NCBI GenBank assembly: GCA_963929535.1
Contig: CAWVIZ010000015.1
Span: forward strand, 4,557 to 68,556
Reading direction: 5' to 3'
Length of the DNA stretch: 64,000 nucleotides
DNA from: Pullilachnospira sp963929535
GTDB taxonomy: Bacteria > Bacillota > Clostridia > Lachnospirales > Lachnospiraceae
Shown: piece after piece, positions 8,170-17,279 of the stretch
How positions within the stretch are numbered: position 1 is the first letter of the stretch
Layout of the letters: every line of letters starts with the position of its first letter
The notes under the pieces: model-generated
Databases searched by the model: none
Seen by the model: the letters and a program-made list of their open reading frames with translations, nothing else
What the model was told of the DNA's origin: nothing
Translations under genes and position numbers: made by a program

Positions 8170-11100
8170 AATCCGTCTCCTTTCCATCGTCATCTCCGTC
8201 TTCTTTCTCCCCGGCCATCCGCCTCCAGATCTCTTCCCCCTCCAGAGCCGCCAGATTCCGGAAATGATATCCCGGTATCCGCTCGTCAAACCCGCAGATG
8301 CCCCGGTACTGGCAGAAATCACAGGCCGTCCGTTTCCTCATCTGGTAGGGATTGATCTCCACATTCCCATCCAGGATCTTTCTGCCGATGGAACGGATCT
8401 TCCGGTTGACATAACTGGAAAGAACCGCAAACTGCTCCCGGGTGGCGGCCGACGAAGTGCGGGAAAGGCTCCCGTCCTTATTGCAGGCCGCCGGTATCAC
8501 CGCCGATTTTTTCACCCGGCCTGCCGCCAGATCCCGGTCCAGGGTCGCGATCACCTGGCTGTCGCCCCGCACCAGTCCGCTGGGCCGCAGAAGAGAAAGG
8601 ATCTTTCCGGAAATCTCCTCCGGGCTGTCTCCCAGACTTCCTTCCGCCAGGGGATCCTTTACCTGATAATAAAAGATCCCCGCAGGTTCCACCCTCTTCT
8701 CCGGATGTTCCCGCTGCTCGATCTCCACCGCCGCGTTCAGGTACACCACCAGCTGGAGCTGCAAACCGTAGTATAAGGCGATCAGATCCATGGACGTATT
8801 TCCTGATTTGTAATCCACCACCTTCACATAGATCCTGTCCTCCTGCTCACACCGGTCCATCCGGTCGATCCTGCCCCGAAGCCGCAGCTTTTCCTGTCCC
8901 GACAGGGTAAAATTCACCGCCTCCAGATCATCCTCCATGGAGAAAACGATCTCAAATCGGCTGGGTTCGTAATCACCGGCCGCCAGCTGGGCCTGCAGAG
9001 CCCACACCGTCCGTCTCAGGATCCGCCTCACCCTGACGATCATATATTCATTCCGGGCGCTGCTGTGGAGAATGGTATTCCCATAGTCTTCCACTACCTC
9101 CTCCACGCTTTCGTCGATCAGCTGCTCCCTTTCCTCATCTGTGAGATTTTTCCACGAAAGTCTCTTCCGTTTCAGGTTCATGGAAAAACGCTCCAGCGCC
9201 TGGTGGATCACGTTTCCCATATCAACGGAACGGAATTCATACTGTTCTCTTTCGGAGATCTCCAGTCCGTACTGGAGAAAGTGGGCAAAGGCACAGGCGG
9301 CAAACCGTTCCAGCTCCGTGGCGCTGTTCTCCAGCGTATCCCCGTACAGGGCTTTTGCCGCGCTTTTGGAGATCCGGTCCTGAGGCTTCCAGCAAAACGC
9401 GGCGTCCACCCAGGAAAGGCACTTCTGTCTCCACCCGGGAGAATTCAGGAACCAGGTGTACAGCTCCTTCCACTCTCCGCTCTCCTCTCCCTGGGCCGCC
9501 TGACGAAGCCCCCGGATAAAAATCTCCAGAGCCTGTCCGGGCTGTTCCAGAAGCGCCAGCATCTCTTTCTCCTCATCCACGTCATAGGGCGTCAGGCCGG
9601 GGTAAAGCCGGCATACCGCAGGGATCAGATAAGCCGGTCCCAGCGCCTCCCCCTGCCCCCCGGTCTTGGCAAAGGACAGATACAGTCTGCGGGAGGGCCG
9701 GGTCATGGCCAGATACAGATAGAATTTCTGGATGTACATGGATTCCCGGGCCCCAGGCGCCAGCTCCACCTTCCGCTCCTCCATGAATTCTCTGTCCGCC
9801 TCGGACAGCAGGCCGCCCCGGCCCGCCCGTTTGGGGATGATGCTGTCATTGACTCCCACCAGGAACAGGACTTTCACATCCTTCAGGCGGGTCCTTTCCA
9901 TATCTCCGATCACCACCTGATCCAGTGAAGGAGGCAGGATCCCCACCCTGGCCTCCTGGAAGCCCGCTTCCAGGATCTGCTGGTAATCTCTGAGAGAAAT
10001 TTTCTCATCGCCCAGGATCCCCACGATCTTATCCAGAAGTTCCATAACGATCCCATAAATCTGAGAATACTCTCCTGCCAGCGCCTTCTCCCCCATCCGG
10101 TCAAATTCCGCCTTCTGGGCCTCCAGCCGCTGCTGCATCTCTCCCCTGACGATGAACTGGTACAGGATTTCGGTCCGTTCTTCCACCGTCAGCTCTGTCT
10201 CCTTCATTCGCTGGGCAAAATCCCGGATCTCCTCCAGGAATTTTTCCCGGATCCCGTTGATCTCCTCCACCTGGCCCTCCTCCAGGCCCCGGCAGCGTCT
10301 TACCCAGTGCTCCTGCCATTTCTTCCATCCCCGGATTCCCAGGGCAATGCAGTAATTTTCCAGCAGATCCGTCTCCTCCCGGGAAATTCCGGAAAGGCCG
10401 CAGCGCAGATACCGGAAAACGCTTTCATAGCTGAAATTTTCCGTCAGAAGCGAAAGGGCCGCCCGCAGATATTCCACGAACGGATTCATAAGGATGGTAT
10501 GCTTCTCATCCAGAAAATACGGGATCCCCAAATGCTCCATCACATGCCTGGCGCAGGGGGCGTATCCTGTCAGGTCTCCGGTGATCACCGCGAAATCCCT
10601 GTACTGATACCCCTCCGTCCGGACAAGACGCAGCATGCAGAGGGCCGCGTACTCCATTTCCTGCCGCGGATTGGCGGCTGTAAACATGCGGATCTCTTCC
10701 TGCCGCCCGGTATACTCCCATTTTCCATAACGGAACAGATGGCGTTCCAGAAAATCCAGCGCGGGAGACTGCCCGAACCGGCTGTGCTCTCCCGGCTCCA
10801 CCCGGATCTCCTCCTCCACCTCCACCCGCTCTTCCCGGGCCATGCGGACCAGGCTCTCCATCATCTGCCCGCTCATCCGGAAAAGATGCTGGGGGCTTTT
10901 CAGACGTCTCCTGTCTGTCCGCGGATCCAGAGTCACTGCCACCGTCACCCGGCTGCACAGCCGGAGAAGCTTTCTGATCAGCTTGTTCTGCACCGGGGTG
11001 AAGCCGGTGAAGCCGTCCAGGACCACTTCACTTCCCGCCAGTATCCGGGACTGCTCCACCCTGTCGCAGAGCACCTCCAGGATCTCCTCAGTGGTGATAT

Positions 11101-11620
11101 AACGTTCTCTCAGATAATCCTGAAATCCCCGGTACACCACCTGGATGTCCTCCAGCTTATGGACAAGAAGCGGATTGGCATCCGACCGTTTCAGGATCTC
11201 CCCCACATCCTCCGGACTGATATCATACTGCATCAGCTCCGAGACGAGAGATTTCATTTCGCTGACCGTACCCGTTTTTTTCAGGCTTTCCCCCAGAGTT
11301 CCCAGCTGATCCTTTTTTTCCTGGATCACTCTCTGCAGCACCAGCGTTTTTCCCGTGTCCTCCAGAACCGGACGGGTATCTCCCCCCGTCTCCCCGAAAA
11401 CCCGGAAAGCCAGCCGCTGAAAGCTGAGCACATCAATATTCATGATCCCGCCCCGGGGACTCATGGAAACCAGCTCCTTCTGTGTCTGCATACCGAACTG
11501 CTCCGGTACGATCACCAGGTATCTCTGTTCCGGATGCTCCTGGGCCTTTTTCAGTACGTCCTGATATAAATAATGCGATTTCCCCGCTCCGGAATTTCCC
11601 AGAACAAACTGCAGTGCCAT
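8150..11620 (-). CDS. addB: ATP-dependent helicase/nuclease subunit B
   Basis: A 1156-residue AddB. The N-terminal Walker A is GNSGAGKS at residues 8-15. The C-terminal AddB nuclease carries VVDYKSGN and the last three iron-sulfur cysteines in CDFCQYRGICGF, with the first Cys of the 4Fe-4S set further upstream in AACAFAHFLQYG. AddB lacks helicase motifs but recognises Chi and degrades the 5' strand in the AddAB complex. It is first of the addB-addA-DUF89-mntA-hepT string, and its end overlaps addA by 20 bp. A partial copy of an intergenic repeat lies just upstream. Confidence 0.95.
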   Translation of the reverse strand: MALQFVLGNSGAGKSHYLYQDVLKKAQEHPEQRYLVIVPEQFGMQTQKELVSMSPRGGIMNIDVLSFQRLAFRVFGETGGDTRPVLEDTGKTLVLQRVIQEKKDQLGTLGESLKKTGTVSEMKSLVSELMQYDISPEDVGEILKRSDANPLLVHKLEDIQVVYRGFQDYLRERYITTEEILEVLCDRVEQSRILAGSEVVLDGFTGFTPVQNKLIRKLLRLCSRVTVAVTLDPRTDRRRLKSPQHLFRMSGQMMESLVRMAREERVEVEEEIRVEPGEHSRFGQSPALDFLERHLFRYGKWEYTGRQEEIRMFTAANPRQEMEYAALCMLRLVRTEGYQYRDFAVITGDLTGYAPCARHVMEHLGIPYFLDEKHTILMNPFVEYLRAALSLLTENFSYESVFRYLRCGLSGISREETDLLENYCIALGIRGWKKWQEHWVRRCRGLEEGQVEEINGIREKFLEEIRDFAQRMKETELTVEERTEILYQFIVRGEMQQRLEAQKAEFDRMGEKALAGEYSQIYGIVMELLDKIVGILGDEKISLRDYQQILEAGFQEARVGILPPSLDQVVIGDMERTRLKDVKVLFLVGVNDSIIPKRAGRGGLLSEADREFMEERKVELAPGARESMYIQKFYLYLAMTRPSRRLYLSFAKTGGQGEALGPAYLIPAVCRLYPGLTPYDVDEEKEMLALLEQPGQALEIFIRGLRQAAQGEESGEWKELYTWFLNSPGWRQKCLSWVDAAFCWKPQDRISKSAAKALYGDTLENSATELERFAACAFAHFLQYGLEISEREQYEFRSVDMGNVIHQALERFSMNLKRKRLSWKNLTDEEREQLIDESVEEVVEDYGNTILHSSARNEYMIVRVRRILRRTVWALQAQLAAGDYEPSRFEIVFSMEDDLEAVNFTLSGQEKLRLRGRIDRMDRCEQEDRIYVKVVDYKSGNTSMDLIALYYGLQLQLVVYLNAAVEIEQREHPEKRVEPAGIFYYQVKDPLAEGSLGDSPEEISGKILSLLRPSGLVRGDSQVIATLDRDLAAGRVKKSAVIPAACNKDGSLSRTSSAATREQFAVLSSYVNRKIRSIGRKILDGNVEINPYQMRKRTACDFCQYRGICGFDERIPGYHFRNLAALEGEEIWRRMAGEKEDGDDDGKETDYGGTVD

Positions 11621-11641
11621 CTTCCACCTCCCATAGTTTCC

Positions 11642-11673
11642 TTACAGTTCAGCCTTCCGGCTTCCCTGTCACA
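11642..11673. repeat. end-like copy of the TTACAGTTCAGCCTT intergenic repeat
   Basis: This 32-bp stretch matches, with about two changes, the outer 31 bp of the inverted-repeat element at 27072-27261 (consensus TTACAGTTCAGCCTT then CGGCTTC-CTGTCAC). The partner end is not recognisable in this gap, so this is a solo end or a decayed copy. It lies 21 bp upstream of addB. Confidence 0.6.
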
Positions 11674-11754
11674 GATACAGGCACATACGGCGGACCGGTC
11701 ATCCGGCCCGCCGCTGATTGCCCGCAGCAGTTTCACAGTCCGGCCTCTGAGCCG

Positions 11755-12723
11755 TCACTCACAGGGAAATGTCATTCCCCAGTCTTTCCGGATTCTGTCC
11801 ATCAGCCGCATCACCCGCAGGATCTCGCTGTGAGGCATCTCCGGGCATTCCGTTTTCCCCTCCCGGATGGCCTTCACACAGGAAAGCAGTTCGTACTCAT
11901 ATCCATTGATCTGCTCCGGCACATCGTAGCGGGCTGTCATCTTCCTGTCCAGATCAAAGACCCGGATCTCCTCGCAGTTATTGATATTCTGTATCTCAAT
12001 ATAGCCCTTGTCTCCGTTGATCACTCCCTGCCGGTCCGTCTGGGCCAGCATATTGCTGTGCAGCACCGCCATTTTCCCGTCCGCAAAGGTGAGGGTGATG
12101 CTGTTCATCCAGTCAATGCCCTTGGGAGACATCACGGCTGTGGAGGTCACTTTTTCCACCTCCCCGTGGAATACCATCAGGGCGAAGTTGATGGGATACA
12201 CTCCCAGGTCCAGCAGCGCGCCCCCTGCCAGGGCCGGCTCCTGCATCCGCTCCACATGGGGAAGGACATACCCCAGATTGGCGGTGAGGGAAGTAACCGT
12301 TCCGATCACCCCGCTGGCCACCAGGTCATCGATCATCTTTCTGCTGGGCATATAGCGGGTCCAGATGGCCTCTGCCAGCAGAAGTCCCTTCTTTCGGGCC
12401 ATTTCCATAAGCTCCTCTGCCTGAGCGGCATTGACGGTAAATGCTTTTTCCACCAGCACATGTTTTCCGTATTCCAGGCACATCTTCGCGTACTGATAAT
12501 GATGGGAATGAGGCGTAGCCACGTACACCAGCTCCACCTGGGGATCCTGGAGCATCTCTTCATAGGAACCGTACGCCTTCTCAAATCCCCACTTGTCCGC
12601 AAATGCCTTTGCCTTCTCATACGTCCTGGATCCCACCGCATACAGCTCCACCTCATCCAGCCCGGCCGCAGCCGCAGCCATGCTCCTGGCAATTCCGCCC
12701 GGTCCTAAAATCGCCAATTTCAT
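11755..12723 (-). CDS. Gfo/Idh/MocA-family NAD(P)-dependent oxidoreductase
   Basis: A 322-residue protein. The Rossmann start MKLAILGPGGIARSMA has the GxGxxA-like nucleotide loop (GPGGIA), followed by the family blocks VYVATPHSHHYQYA and GKHVLVEKAF with the conserved Lys (EKA), and LLLAEAIWTRYMP. That last block is like the dihydrodiol-dehydrogenase/xylose-dehydrogenase branch. It should oxidise or reduce a sugar or cyclitol; the substrate is not determined. Start ATG is preceded by AAAGGGAGG. It is monocistronic on the minus strand, between addB and the carbohydrate locus, so a sugar-related role is plausible. Confidence 0.85.
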   Translation of the reverse strand: MKLAILGPGGIARSMAAAAAGLDEVELYAVGSRTYEKAKAFADKWGFEKAYGSYEEMLQDPQVELVYVATPHSHHYQYAKMCLEYGKHVLVEKAFTVNAAQAEELMEMARKKGLLLAEAIWTRYMPSRKMIDDLVASGVIGTVTSLTANLGYVLPHVERMQEPALAGGALLDLGVYPINFALMVFHGEVEKVTSTAVMSPKGIDWMNSITLTFADGKMAVLHSNMLAQTDRQGVINGDKGYIEIQNINNCEEIRVFDLDRKMTARYDVPEQINGYEYELLSCVKAIREGKTECPEMPHSEILRVMRLMDRIRKDWGMTFPCE

Positions 12724-12853
12724 TTTGTAAAAACCTCCCTTTGTAAACTGCCGGGCAGCCGTCCCGACAGCTGCGCCGATATTAGTATTTTAGCATGGCT
12801 CTTCCTGTTTCACAACCTCCTATCTTTTTCACCGGAAGACAGTTTTACAGGCT

Positions 12854-13110
12854 CCCTTCCCCCCATCCGATCCCCGCGATACTGCGGACAGCTTCACGGC
12901 TAATGCCGTTCGCTGTCCGTTGCCCGGCAAAGACCCCCTCATGCAAGCATGGCGGTCACTTGCCGGGCGTATCGATCGGATGGCGGAAGTCCCTTCCCCC
13001 ATCCGATCCCCGCGATACTGCGGGCAGCTTCACGGCTAATGCCGTTCGCTGTCCGTTGCCCGGCAAATTCCCGCTCATGCAAGCATGGCGGTCACTTGCC
13101 GGGCGTATCG
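12854..13110. repeat. tandem pair of ~120-bp palindromic intergenic units
   Basis: Two direct copies, 12854-12974 and 12991-13110, differ at only a few bases and are separated by 16 bp. Each contains two hairpins: GGACAGC...GCTGTCC (or GGGCAGC in copy 2) enclosing ACGGC-taat-GCCGT, and GCCCGGCAA...TTGCCGGGC. No credible coding frame runs through them. They fill most of the 506-bp gap 12724-13229 between the oxidoreductase and the sugar-binding lipoprotein. The structure is like REP/BIME-type intergenic repeats; a transcript would be highly folded. Confidence 0.8.
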
Positions 13111-13113
13111 CGC

Positions 13114-13153
13114 AAAAAGCAGCAGTTCTGTCTTTCGACTTCCCTGCTGCTTT
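13114..13153 (-). terminator. rho-independent terminator of the sugar transport operon
   Basis: On the minus strand the 10-bp stem AAAGCAGCAG / CTGCTGCTTT with an 18-nt loop is followed by TTTTT. It lies 77 bp after the stop of the substrate-binding lipoprotein gene, the last gene of the operon. Confidence 0.75.
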
Positions 13154-13229
13154 CCATCTGCCGCCTGCGCCCGGCAGCTTCACATGTTTCCTTCACTTTC
13201 CAAAGTTTTTTCTCCCGGTACCCCCGCAA

Positions 13230-14987
13230 TTACTCCTGGGTCAGCTTGGCGTATTCCGTTTTGGCAGTTTCCCACGCATCGCTGAAGTATTCCGTCACTT
13301 CATCGTATCCCATATCCTTCAGCTCGCTCTGGATATCCTGGAACTTCTGATCATATTCCTCCTGGGTTTCGGAGAATACCATATCCGGTACAGCCTGCTG
13401 CAGATAATCCGCGATCTTGGTCACACTTCTCTGAATGCTTGTGGGATTCTCTGCGGGCATCAGATTAATATACCCCTCATAAATGGTGGACTGGTTTTCT
13501 CTGGTGGTGGTCACCTCCAGGGGAATATCCACCCCGTAGTGTTCACAGTAATCCTTATCAGCTTCCGTCATATTTTCCTGGATATAATCCCGGCTCAGCC
13601 GCAGGTCAATGTACTCTCCCTGGTTTGCCTCGCTGATGGCATAGGCATCGTAATCCTGTCCCACCAGTCCCAGATATCTGTTGGCTCCCTGCTCCAGCAG
13701 ATAGTCGGGATTTTCTTCCATTTCGGCTTTGCATTCATCGGTGAACACCGCCACTCCGTTTTCATCGTAATCCCAGGTGACTCCCTTGGGGCCGTTCATG
13801 ATGGTACGGGCTCCATCCTCCGAAAATACAAAGTCCAGCAGCCGCATGATCCCTTTCATCTTGGTCTCGTCACATTTGGAGGAGACCACAAAAGTCCTGG
13901 CCGACATGCCGAATTCCGAGGCTCTGGAAACCCATGCCGGGAATTCTTCCGTATCAGCCCAGGGGATATCCACCACCTTGTCTGTTCCGCCATTCTGACT
14001 CAGATCCGCATTGGTGGCGTCCCAATCCCATTCCATGGAGCTGAACAGGATCTGTCCCTCATTGATCTTCTGGGTATACTGCTCATTTTTCTGGGTATAT
14101 GTCTCAGGATCCAGAAGTCCCATCTGGTTGGCTTTGAAATACATCTGGGCAGTGATCCAGTACATATGATCTTCATTATACAGATCGATATATTCCAGAT
14201 CCGGAATACTGAAGGCCGTCAGATCGTTCAGTCCGTACTGGCCGATATATTTCCAGATCACCGGATCCGACAGTGTATGGTTCAGCCCCCAGTCGTTGAA
14301 TCTGGAAATGCCGTACGTTTTCTTTCCGGATTCCGTTTCCGGGTGGTTTTCCTGGATGGTCTTCAGAAGCTCCAGAAAATCATCAATGGAATTGATCTCC
14401 GGGCTTCCCGCCTCCTTATACCACTCCCAGCGGATAAAATTCCCGTAGCGGGAGGTGGCCAGCGCGGAAGGTTCACTCTTTCCTCTGGCGAACACGGCGT
14501 ACATCTGATCCTCTCCGGCGCTCATGTACTCCCTGCTGTAGTTGATCATTTCCGGAAAGTTTTCCGTCAGGCCGGGAGCATAGTCCAGATATTCATCCAG
14601 ACTCTGTACGGCTCCCGCCTGGATCAGCGGTGTGATATACTGGGCGTCCATCCTGTTCAGATCGTACAGATCGCCGCTGGCAGCCATGGCCTGGGCTTTT
14701 TCCGTACTGTACAGCACCACATTCAGCGTAACCCCTGTCTGTTCCCTGATATACTGGGCCACCGGATCCTCCTGGATCCCGGCGGTCATGGGATTTTCTC
14801 CCGCGGAGTCCATAAAAATATCAATGGTGACTTCTTCGATCTCATCCGATCCGTTTTCCTGATTTTCTGACTGCTGTCCGGAATCGGACGGTTCCTGGCT
14901 GCCGGAATCTCCGCAGGCAGCCATATTCAGTGTCATGATCGCTGCGCCCGCCGCAGCAAGCATCCTTTTTCTGGTTTTCCGTTTCAT
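13230..14987 (-). CDS. LplA-type sugar ABC transporter substrate-binding lipoprotein
   Basis: A 585-residue extracellular solute-binding protein. The N-terminus MKRKTRKRMLAAAGAAIM is a lipoprotein signal with the lipid-attachment Cys at about residue 25 (NMAAC-GDSGSQ), followed by a Ser/Gln/Glu-rich linker. Length and layout fit the large LplA/YtcQ group that binds oligosaccharides and works with two permeases and a shared ATPase encoded elsewhere; no ATPase is present here. The start at 14985-14987 has GGAGG before it; an in-frame Met 7 codons upstream has no ribosome site. It is third in the permease-permease-lipoprotein operon. Confidence 0.9.
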   Translation of the reverse strand: MKRKTRKRMLAAAGAAIMTLNMAACGDSGSQEPSDSGQQSENQENGSDEIEEVTIDIFMDSAGENPMTAGIQEDPVAQYIREQTGVTLNVVLYSTEKAQAMAASGDLYDLNRMDAQYITPLIQAGAVQSLDEYLDYAPGLTENFPEMINYSREYMSAGEDQMYAVFARGKSEPSALATSRYGNFIRWEWYKEAGSPEINSIDDFLELLKTIQENHPETESGKKTYGISRFNDWGLNHTLSDPVIWKYIGQYGLNDLTAFSIPDLEYIDLYNEDHMYWITAQMYFKANQMGLLDPETYTQKNEQYTQKINEGQILFSSMEWDWDATNADLSQNGGTDKVVDIPWADTEEFPAWVSRASEFGMSARTFVVSSKCDETKMKGIMRLLDFVFSEDGARTIMNGPKGVTWDYDENGVAVFTDECKAEMEENPDYLLEQGANRYLGLVGQDYDAYAISEANQGEYIDLRLSRDYIQENMTEADKDYCEHYGVDIPLEVTTTRENQSTIYEGYINLMPAENPTSIQRSVTKIADYLQQAVPDMVFSETQEEYDQKFQDIQSELKDMGYDEVTEYFSDAWETAKTEYAKLTQE

Positions 14988-15050
14988 ACAAATCCTCCTC
15001 TCTTTCATTGCTTCCTTTCTCCCCCTGTTTCCCGGGGGCTTCCTTCTCTC

Positions 15051-15944
15051 CTATCCTTTTACCGCCCCGATCATGATCCCGTTTATGAAGTATTTCTGCA
15101 TAAACGGATATACCACGAGAATGGGAATGGTAACCACCATGGTGATGGTCATCCTCAGGGTAAACGGACTGATCGCCGCTCCGGAAACCGCGCCTGCACC
15201 TCCCGTCCTGGCCATATTCGCAATATTGGTGGCCTGATTCAGATATTCCAGCAGCGTCATCTGCAGAGTTTTCAGGTTCATATCATTCACCAGCAGCAGG
15301 TTGTCCGTCCATGAATTCCACTGTCCCACCGCGGTAAAAACCACCACCGCCGCCAGCACCGGTTTGCATACCGGCATGATGATCCTCCAGTAAATGGTAA
15401 AATATCCCGCCCCGTCAATCTTGGCCGATTCTTCGATCTCTCCCGCAATGGATTCCATATAGGTTTTGATCAAGATCATGCTGTAGGCGGAAACCGCCGT
15501 CGGCAGGATATATACCAGAAAATTATCCCGCAGTCCTATGGTCCTCATGGTCAGATACCAGGGGATCAGCCCTGCGTTGATATACATGGAAACGATGGCA
15601 ATGGAGTAAAACAGCTTCCTGCAGGGCAGCTCCCGCTTTGTCAGGGTATAAGCCAGAATGCTGGTAAAAAACAGGGTGACAATGGTTCCCACTACCGTTC
15701 TGGCAATGGAAACCAGAAACGCGTTGAAAATCCCGTTCAGCTCAAACACCTGGGCGTAGTTTTTCAGGGTAGGTTCCAGGGGATACCAGGAGATCATGCT
15801 TTTCTGCACTGCGTCCGGATCGCTGATGGAAGCGATAAAAATATAATAAAAGGGATAGACACAGCTTAAAAACAGCAGGGTAAACAGCAGGATCATCACA
15901 GCCTGGAACACGATTTCCTTCGGTGGAAGTTTTTTCCTGTTCAT
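15051..15944 (-). CDS. LplC/YtcP-type sugar ABC permease
   Basis: A 297-residue inner-membrane permease with about six transmembrane segments, the first at residues 12-35. The cytoplasmic EAA loop is clear near residues 190-210 (EEIEESAKIDGAGYFTIYWR), where it docks the ATPase. It belongs to the carbohydrate uptake transporter-1 family and pairs with the permease encoded just upstream (30 bp gap). The start has AGAGAGGTGATCAA before ATG. The nearby YesM/YesN pair and glycosidase suggest uptake of an oligosaccharide released by that enzyme. Confidence 0.9.
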   Translation of the reverse strand: MNRKKLPPKEIVFQAVMILLFTLLFLSCVYPFYYIFIASISDPDAVQKSMISWYPLEPTLKNYAQVFELNGIFNAFLVSIARTVVGTIVTLFFTSILAYTLTKRELPCRKLFYSIAIVSMYINAGLIPWYLTMRTIGLRDNFLVYILPTAVSAYSMILIKTYMESIAGEIEESAKIDGAGYFTIYWRIIMPVCKPVLAAVVVFTAVGQWNSWTDNLLLVNDMNLKTLQMTLLEYLNQATNIANMARTGGAGAVSGAAISPFTLRMTITMVVTIPILVVYPFMQKYFINGIMIGAVKG

Positions 15945-15974
15945 TTGATCACCTCTCTTTTCATCAGCGGCAGA

Positions 15975-16877
15975 TCACAGAATGGACTGCCCCAGCGTTT
16001 TCTTTGACAGCTTATTGACACTGAATACCAGGATCACACTGATAAAGGTCTTCACCATACTGACCGCCGTGGAAGCCGGAATATCATTGTTCAGCATCCC
16101 GATACGGTATACATAATAATCCAGCACCTCGATCTTCTCCTGGATCATGGGATTTACAAACACGTAGTACTGTTCAAATCCGTTGTTCAGGATCGCTCCC
16201 ACTGAGATGATCAGCAGTGTGACCAGGGTGGGAAGCATCCCGGGGATGGTGATATGCAGGATTTTTTTCCATCGCCCCGCTCCGTCCACCGCGGCGGCGT
16301 CATACAGCTGAGAATCGATTCCCGTAATAGCGGCAAAGAAAATGATGGAATTATATCCCACTGTTTTCCAGATATTGGTGAGCACCATAAACAGCTTGGC
16401 TGTCCCCGGATTTGTCAGCAGCGTGGTGGTAGATTCCGTATCTCCTGTCAGGTTCCGGAATACTGTGGTGATCAGTCCGTCGTTGGAAAACAGGGAAAAC
16501 ATGATGGAATAAATGATGATCCAGCTGATGAAATTCGGGATGGTGATGGCTGTCTGCACTGTTTTTCTGAATCTTTTGCTCCTCACCTCAGACAGCAGGA
16601 TCGCGATCATTCCTGCCAGAGGCAGTCCCAGAAGGCCTGCCAGACTGATGATCAGCGTGTTCAGGATCACCGTCAGGATGTACGGATCTCCGAATGCGTA
16701 GATAAAATTATCCAGCCCCACAAATTCACATTTGGAAAGTGAGTATCCTATCCGGTAATCAAAAAACGAATAGATCCAGCCCGATATGGGAAAATACGCA
16801 AACACCAGAATAAACAGGATGGATGGAATTGTCATCAATAACAGAGTTTTCTGTCCTTTTGTTAAATGGCGTTTCAT
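15975..16877 (-). CDS. LplB-type sugar ABC permease
   Basis: A 300-residue permease with about six membrane spans (first at residues 12-35, IPSILFILVFAYFPI) and the EAA loop QLYDAAAVDGAGRWKKI. It is the first gene of the transport operon. The start at 16875-16877 is chosen because GGAAGGAG lies directly upstream; an in-frame Met 14 codons earlier has no site. The 400-bp AT-rich gap upstream separates it from the divergently transcribed sensor kinase, so both transcription units likely share control by the AraC-type response regulator. Confidence 0.9.
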   Translation of the reverse strand: MKRHLTKGQKTLLLMTIPSILFILVFAYFPISGWIYSFFDYRIGYSLSKCEFVGLDNFIYAFGDPYILTVILNTLIISLAGLLGLPLAGMIAILLSEVRSKRFRKTVQTAITIPNFISWIIIYSIMFSLFSNDGLITTVFRNLTGDTESTTTLLTNPGTAKLFMVLTNIWKTVGYNSIIFFAAITGIDSQLYDAAAVDGAGRWKKILHITIPGMLPTLVTLLIISVGAILNNGFEQYYVFVNPMIQEKIEVLDYYVYRIGMLNNDIPASTAVSMVKTFISVILVFSVNKLSKKTLGQSIL

Positions 16878-17134
16878 TCGGCTCCTTCCTTTCTTGTAAT
16901 ATTCTGTTTTCTTTTTCACGATACGCTGCAGCTTTACTGTTATTATTACACCCCATCATCCCGGAAACCATTCCAAAAAACATACATGAAATTATAAAAA
17001 TCATAAATATTTTCCAGTATTATCCGCAAAATACAGTATTTTCTTTTGTATAGGCAAATAATCATTTCCATTATTTGTTATAGTCATAATATTATTTTTA
17101 TAATGCAATCTATGGTTTTTATAATTTCATTTCG

Positions 17135-17163
17135 TTGAATTGCGCAAAAATAAATGCTATGAT
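17135..17163 (+). promoter_or_regulatory. predicted sigma-A promoter of the sensor kinase operon
   Basis: TTGAAT at 17135-17140 and TATGAT at 17158-17163 are 17 bp apart in a strongly AT-rich stretch. The whole 16878-17279 interval carries no gene and should hold control sites for both divergent operons. Confidence 0.55.
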
Positions 17164-17279
17164 ATTAACGTTGTATACTATTTTAAATGACAGATAACTT
17201 GAGACAACAGAATTCCATCCGTGATCTGGCAGGGAGCCGCAGTTCCGCCTTCCGGCCAGGCCGCTGCGGGAGTATTTCC

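Noticed and set aside
6760..8355. 531-codon plus-strand open frame over addA
   Set aside because: It is antisense to AddA motifs, with Leu/Pro/His-rich composition typical of a shadow frame and no ribosome site.
12854..13110. CRISPR or riboswitch
   Set aside because: There are only two long units with a 16-bp gap, located after a gene rather than before one, and no known aptamer pattern.
12795..14870. 691-codon plus-strand open frame over the sugar-binding lipoprotein
   Set aside because: It runs through the intergenic tandem repeats and opposite a well-supported lipoprotein gene; no domain is visible.
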